Notes under the pieces: model-generated | What the model saw: only the letters and a program-made list of their open reading frames with translations | What the model was told of the DNA's origin: nothing | The model's database searches: none | Made by a program: the position numbers and the translations under genes | Assembly: GCA_031426355.1 (NCBI GenBank) | Contig: JANPLD010000099.1 | Location: forward strand, 1-9,478 | Direction of reading: 5' to 3' | From: JANPLD01 sp031426355 | Lineage (GTDB): Bacteria > Pseudomonadota > Alphaproteobacteria > Rickettsiales > UBA8987 | DNA length: 9,478 nucleotides | Shown here: in pieces, positions 6,191 through 9,478 of the stretch | How the letters are laid out: every line of letters begins with the position of its first letter | How positions within the stretch are numbered: the stretch's first letter is position 1

Positions 6191-6889
6191 TTCTAAACAA
6201 TAGTTCCGAATAATTTTTCCTATAATGGCTGTAACAGCCATTGCAAAAGTTCCCCAGAATGTTACGCGAATTGTGGCCTTTAGAACATTTGCCTTTCCTA
6301 CTTTTGCGCCAATGGCACCAAGTAGCGATAAAAATAATAATGAAGTTCCCGCAACAGTGATCGTTATCATATTTAACGGAGATACTGCGACCATCAACAA
6401 GGTAATGCCGCACCTGCTGTAAAAGTGAGCACAGAAGTTATTGCCGCCTGAATCGGGCGTGCCTTGGTTAAATCAGATATGCCCAGCTCATCGCGTGCAT
6501 GCGCTGCCAGTGCATCTTTTTTCATAAGCTGAAAGGCAACTTCCCTCGCAAGATTTTTATCCAAACCCCGCTTCTCATAAATTCCAGCCAGTTCATTGAC
6601 TTCAAATTCGGGGCTATCTTTCAGCTCTTTTGCTTCCCTTGCAAGATCTGCGGTCTCAGTATCAGATTGTGAACTTACAGAAACATATCTCCTGCCGCCA
6701 TAGACATTGCTCCGGCAAAAAGCCCCGCAACGCCTGCAATAAGAATATCACCTTTCGCAGCAGAAGCCGCGGCAACACTAATTATCAAACTTGCCGTAGA
6801 AATAAGCCCGTCATTAGCACCAAGCACAGCTGCCCTCAACCAGCCACCCTTCCAAAAAGGTGAATTTCTTTATGTGAAATACTTCGCAT
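6140..6889 (-). pseudogene. VIT1/CCC1-family metal transporter, broken by three frameshifts
   Basis: Read from ATG at 6889-6887, the minus strand encodes a VIT1/CCC1 family (Fe2+/Mn2+ transporter) protein in four pieces. Piece 1 (6889-6848) begins 'MRSISHKEIHLFGR'. Piece 2 (about 6845-6690) has 'GWLRAAVLGANDGLISTASL' and ends in 'AGLFAGAMSMAAG'. Piece 3 (about 6687-6400) has 'YVSVSSQSDTETADLAREAK' and 'LAGIYEKRGLD', the family's cytosolic helical segment. Piece 4 (about 6400-6140) has 'MVAVSPLNMITITVAGTSLL' and 'RVTFWGTFAMAVTAIIGK'. One base is missing at each of three joints, near 6846, 6688 and 6399. Order and spacing match an intact VIT protein of about 230 residues. Piece 4 runs on into the 3' end of pheS, so the original stop is probably lost. 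The upstream neighbour, arsC, is 23 bp away and also broken. Intact family members move iron or manganese. Confidence 0.85.
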
Positions 6890-6893
6890 TTTG

Positions 6894-6897
6894 CTCC
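6894..6897 (-). promoter_or_regulatory. Ribosome binding site of the VIT pseudogene
   Basis: GGAG on the minus strand lies 4 nt before ATG 6889-6887, in the 23-bp gap after the arsC stop. It supports the inferred start and the former operon arrangement. Confidence 0.55.
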
Positions 6898-6912
6898 AGT
6901 TTATTTATCAGA

Positions 6913-7323
6913 CTAGCGTAAACCCTCAAAAACAAAAGCTTTTATCTTTTTCTGTAAATACTCCTGAAATGCTGCTTCGCTATTATTCTCTATAGCAGAG
7001 GGGTCAGCAACACCCCAATGTTCCTTTTTTGCGGAACCTAAAAATATAGGGCAGGCTTCTCCAACGGCGTTATCACAAACAGTAAACACGAAATCTATTT
7101 TAATATCAGCAAATTCATCCCATTATTTACTTCTGAAATTATCGTAATCTGCTTCAATATTATTCTTCTTAAGTATCTCTATGGCTTTCGGGTTTACCTT
7201 ACCGGAAGGAAAACTTCCAGCAGAATAGGCTTTGAACTTACCTTTGCCATAATGTTGCAGCAATCCTTCCGCAATTATACTACGGCAGGAATTATGGGTG
7301 CAGAGAAATAGAATGTTTTTCAT
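6913..7323 (-). pseudogene. arsC: ArsC-type arsenate reductase (LMW-PTP fold), nonsense-interrupted
   Basis: The minus strand from ATG 7323-7321 encodes an LMW-phosphatase-type arsenate reductase in one continuous frame to TAG at 6915-6913, except for a TAA at 7125-7123 (codon 67). Before it come 'MKNILFLCTHNSCRSIIAEG' with the C-x4-N-S-C-R-S active-site loop, then 'YSAGSFPSGKVNPKAIEILK' and 'NFRSK'. After it come 'WDEFADIKIDFVFTVCDNAV', 'GEACPIFLGSAKKEHWGVAD', 'PSAIENNSEAAFQEYLQKK' and a short tail. Homologues carry a serine at the stop position (RSKSWDEF), so one base change, TCA to TAA, explains it. All three expected cysteine positions (loop Cys and the C-x7-C pair) remain. Total length, 136 codons, is normal for the family. 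Everything but the nonsense codon looks intact, so decay is recent. It lies 40 bp after mnmE on the same strand. Arsenate or phosphatase specificity is inferred from family. Confidence 0.88.
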
Positions 7324-7363
7324 AATATAAACCCGTGTTTCATTCCCTCATTAAGAAAAGTCT

Positions 7364-8698
7364 TCATTTCCCAATACAAAATTCAGAGAAAATTTTATCC
7401 AGAATATTTTCTACATCTATCTTTCCGGTGATCTTTCCCAAATGAAATGCAGCAGAGCGCAAAGTTTCCGCAGAAAGCTCAATCGGCAGATTATTTTTTC
7501 TGGTCTCAAGAAAATTATTTAAATTAACAGCAACTTCGTTGAGTGAATTCCTGTGCCTTGCCCTTGTGATAACAGGGCTTTCTTTAACATCCAGAATCTC
7601 TTCAAGTTTTTCGGTTATTTTATCAATTAATATATCAGTTCCAACTTTATTTTTTATAGAAACAAGAATTGTTTTGATTCCATTTATCTCAGCATCATTA
7701 ATGTTTTTTACATCTGATTTATTTATCAAGATGATCGAATTCTTATCTATTAATTTAACTATATCATCAGAGAAATTAGGATATTCTTCAGCGCTTAAAA
7801 GTATGATTTTAAAATCAGCATTTTCTGCTTTTTGAAGTGCGCGTTTAACGCCTTCACTTTCTATCGCGTCACTACTTTCCCTTATACCTGCCGTATCTAT
7901 TAATGTCAGTGGATATCCTTTTATCTCCAACCTGCATTCTAGACTATCCCTTGTGGTTCCCGGAACATCTGAAACTATGGCAAATTCTCTTTCACTTAAA
8001 AAATTTATAAGAGTTGATTTACCAACATTTGGTTTTCCTAAAATTACGCCAACTGCTCCCTCACGAAGTCTCTCAGATTTGTTGTTTGAAAGCTCCTTGT
8101 TTATTTCTGCAATTATATTTGCGATTTTTTGCGCTGCCTGCAAATCAAGATCTTTTGGTATATCTTCGTCGGGGAAATCTACGAACGCCTCGATGAATGC
8201 CATTACTTCAATTACCCTCTCTCTCCAGCTATCAAAAACCTTTGAGGCCTCACCTTCAAGCAGTGCGATTGATTGCTTAGCCTGAGCCTCAGTTTCTGCA
8301 GATATCAAATCAGCTAAACCTTCTGCTTGCACCAAATCCATCTTGCTATTTTCAAAGGCGCGCTTGGAGAATTCACCAGCTTCTGCAACCCTAAATCCAT
8401 TTATAGAAGATAAGATATCTGAAACTTTTCTTGTGACAGCAATTGAGCCATGCAAATGGAACTCAACAATATCTTCACCTGTAAAACTATTTGGGGAATT
8501 GAAATAAATAACTAATGCGTGATCAATTATATTATTTTCATTTTTTAATTTGACTAGTTTTGCTTCGCGCGGTTTTATATTTTCTGATACTGAAAAAGCC
8601 TTTAATGCTTCCTTTGCGTTCCTACCTGAAACCCTGATCAAGGCAACGCCTGCCTTGCCTTTGCCAGATGATAATGCGAATATGGTTTCTGATGACAT
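7364..8698 (-). CDS. mnmE: tRNA modification GTPase MnmE
   Basis: A 444-residue protein matching MnmE (TrmE). With MnmG it installs the carboxymethylaminomethyl group on wobble uridine 34 of certain tRNAs, using tetrahydrofolate, FAD and GTP. Order of domains: N-terminal folate-binding domain ('TIFALSSGKGKAGVALIRVS', 'SFTGEDIVEFHLHG', 'AEAGEFSKRAFENSKMDLVQ'); helical domain; inserted Ras-like G domain with P-loop 'GKPNVGKS' at 221-228, 'GTTRD', 'DTAG' and 'NKSD'; helical C-terminal part ending in the diagnostic 'FCIGK', whose Cys-x-Gly-Lys end is essential in the family. Length is normal (about 440-460). The ATG overlaps the ftsQ stop as TAATG, indicating translational coupling. The stop TGA is 40 bp before the broken arsC. 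The gene is complete and looks functional. Confidence 0.97.
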   Translation of the reverse strand: MSSETIFALSSGKGKAGVALIRVSGRNAKEALKAFSVSENIKPREAKLVKLKNENNIIDHALVIYFNSPNSFTGEDIVEFHLHGSIAVTRKVSDILSSINGFRVAEAGEFSKRAFENSKMDLVQAEGLADLISAETEAQAKQSIALLEGEASKVFDSWRERVIEVMAFIEAFVDFPDEDIPKDLDLQAAQKIANIIAEINKELSNNKSERLREGAVGVILGKPNVGKSTLINFLSEREFAIVSDVPGTTRDSLECRLEIKGYPLTLIDTAGIRESSDAIESEGVKRALQKAENADFKIILLSAEEYPNFSDDIVKLIDKNSIILINKSDVKNINDAEINGIKTILVSIKNKVGTDILIDKITEKLEEILDVKESPVITRARHRNSLNEVAVNLNNFLETRKNNLPIELSAETLRSAAFHLGKITGKIDVENILDKIFSEFCIGK

Positions 8699-9478
8699 TA
8701 GAGCCCCGTTATTATCTGGTTCTCAATCCGCATATCAACATAGGAAATAGATTTACTGAGAAGGCCGTTTTTCTTATCTAATTCAGCAAGTTTTTTCCAT
8801 GCGGCAATTGCTCCTTTTTCCGGAAGTTTCACTTTTATTTTTTTCTTCAGGGTTATATCCCATCTGCGGTTACCGACTTTTTTTGCATCTGTAACATTAT
8901 CAAGCAGGTTCGGAGCAGTTGAAATTATTGAATAAAGTTCGGCTATATCTTTTTTAGGATCATTACCCACAACTACCGGAAGCATAGAATTCCCGGCGCT
9001 TATCTTAGTGCTTATAAGGTTGCCTTTAATATCTGATATTGAGATACGCCCGCCGCTCTGCCAGAGGAAGCTTGGCTTTCTCTCGGTAACATTTACCATC
9101 AATGTTGTGGGGAGTTTTACCCTTATTTTTGCGCTATCGACCCAGCCGACAGATGTTATGGATTTTTGGAGGTCTTCCAGATCAAGCAGTAATATTGGTA
9201 TATTCTTGAATTCAGTTGTGGCGTAAATGGCTTTTACAACTTCATCTGAAGTTACAACATGATTGCCCATTATCTCAACCTCTTTTACTTCAAGGCCAAT
9301 TGCTACAGTAACCGCGCCAACAACCTGCCTGACAGCGCTTCTTATAATTATGTAACCGTCAAAGAAATATGACCAGATAAGAACAATTACAAATATAACT
9401 ATTAACATTATCCTGAATATCTTGTTCGCCCGAATAAGCGCAAAACGTATCTTACGTTTCCTGATAAAATCCTCAGGG
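8698..9478 (-). CDS. ftsQ: Cell division protein FtsQ, 5' end outside the window
   Basis: The frame stays open to base 9478, so the gene starts upstream of the window and the ATG at 9408-9406 is internal. The extra codons read 'FIRKRKIRFALIRANKIFRI', a basic cytoplasmic tail typical of FtsQ. A single membrane helix follows ('MLIVIFVIVLIWSYFF'), then a POTRA domain ('VKEVEIMGNHVVTSDEVVKA', 'LQKSITSVGWVDSAKIRVKL', 'VNVTERKPSFLW') and the FtsQ beta domain ('RRWDITLKKKIKVKLPE', 'ISYVDMRIENQIITGL'). FtsQ is a bitopic inner-membrane divisome protein linking FtsB/FtsL to later components. In most alphaproteobacteria ftsA follows ftsQ, but here mnmE does, with the TAA and ATG sharing one base. The visible part is 259 residues, in line with a protein of about 270-310. 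Confidence 0.9.
   Translation of the reverse strand, partial: PEDFIRKRKIRFALIRANKIFRIMLIVIFVIVLIWSYFFDGYIIIRSAVRQVVGAVTVAIGLEVKEVEIMGNHVVTSDEVVKAIYATTEFKNIPILLLDLEDLQKSITSVGWVDSAKIRVKLPTTLMVNVTERKPSFLWQSGGRISISDIKGNLISTKISAGNSMLPVVVGNDPKKDIAELYSIISTAPNLLDNVTDAKKVGNRRWDITLKKKIKVKLPEKGAIAAWKKLAELDKKNGLLSKSISYVDMRIENQIITGL

Noticed and set aside
6224..6242. Perfect 9-bp-arm palindrome AATGGCTGT/ACAGCCATT as a pheS terminator
   Set aside because: No T-tract follows on either strand, and it encodes the conserved MAVTA segment of the VIT pseudogene, so it is probably coincidence of coding sequence.
6390..6850. Programmed frameshifting in the VIT gene
   Set aside because: Three separate single-base losses without slippery sequences or stimulatory structures, next to another broken gene, fit decay much better.
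6630..6863. Plus-strand open frame over the VIT pseudogene
   Set aside because: Its translation is low-complexity and basic, without any family pattern. The minus strand reads clearly as VIT protein.
7123..7125. Recoded stop (readthrough or special amino acid) in arsC
   Set aside because: The codon is TAA, not TGA. The conserved residue is a serine, and TAA is a normal stop for other genes here.
7324..7363. Possible promoter or terminator between mnmE and arsC
   Set aside because: Only 40 bp with no convincing hairpin, T-tract or paired -35/-10 boxes on the minus strand.

Overview
The window reads as a piece of chromosome from an AT-rich alphaproteobacterium. The PAS_5-like fragment, the alphaproteobacterial style of MetC and FtsQ, and a GTCATTCCCGC-type palindromic element point that way. 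No species can be named from the sequence. Gene density is high, genes are tightly packed, and most starts lack a clear Shine-Dalgarno sequence.

Layout from left to right. The 3' end of a PAS_5-like gene (+) meets an AlkD-type DNA alkylation repair gene (-) in a 4-nt tail-to-tail overlap. After 43 bp comes a plus-strand run: metC (cystathionine beta-lyase family), a 77-residue unknown protein coupled to it by an ATGA overlap, a 70-bp spacer holding an unusual inverted-repeat array, and a 527-residue unknown protein whose C-terminal fifth resembles the FliK hook-length-control domain. Next is a 163-bp structured leader with a good promoter candidate, then rpmI (L35), rplT (L20), a two-hairpin palindromic element, and pheS. 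No pheT follows pheS and no infC precedes rpmI, so the usual infC-rpmI-rplT-pheST cluster is only partly present.

The minus strand carries ftsQ (5' end outside the window) and mnmE, coupled through TAATG. Behind them lie two broken genes, an ArsC-type arsenate reductase with one in-frame stop codon and a VIT1/CCC1-type metal transporter with three single-base frameshifts. This pair looks like a former two-gene metal or arsenate handling unit decaying between intact housekeeping genes.

Most of the window is ordinary housekeeping: translation (L35, L20, PheRS alpha, MnmE tRNA modification), cell division (FtsQ), methionine metabolism (MetC) and DNA repair (AlkD). The less ordinary parts are the unknown pair downstream of metC, the decayed arsC-VIT pair, and three structured intergenic regions. 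I see no tRNA, rRNA, CRISPR array, insertion sequence or phage gene, and no complete new system that I could defend.
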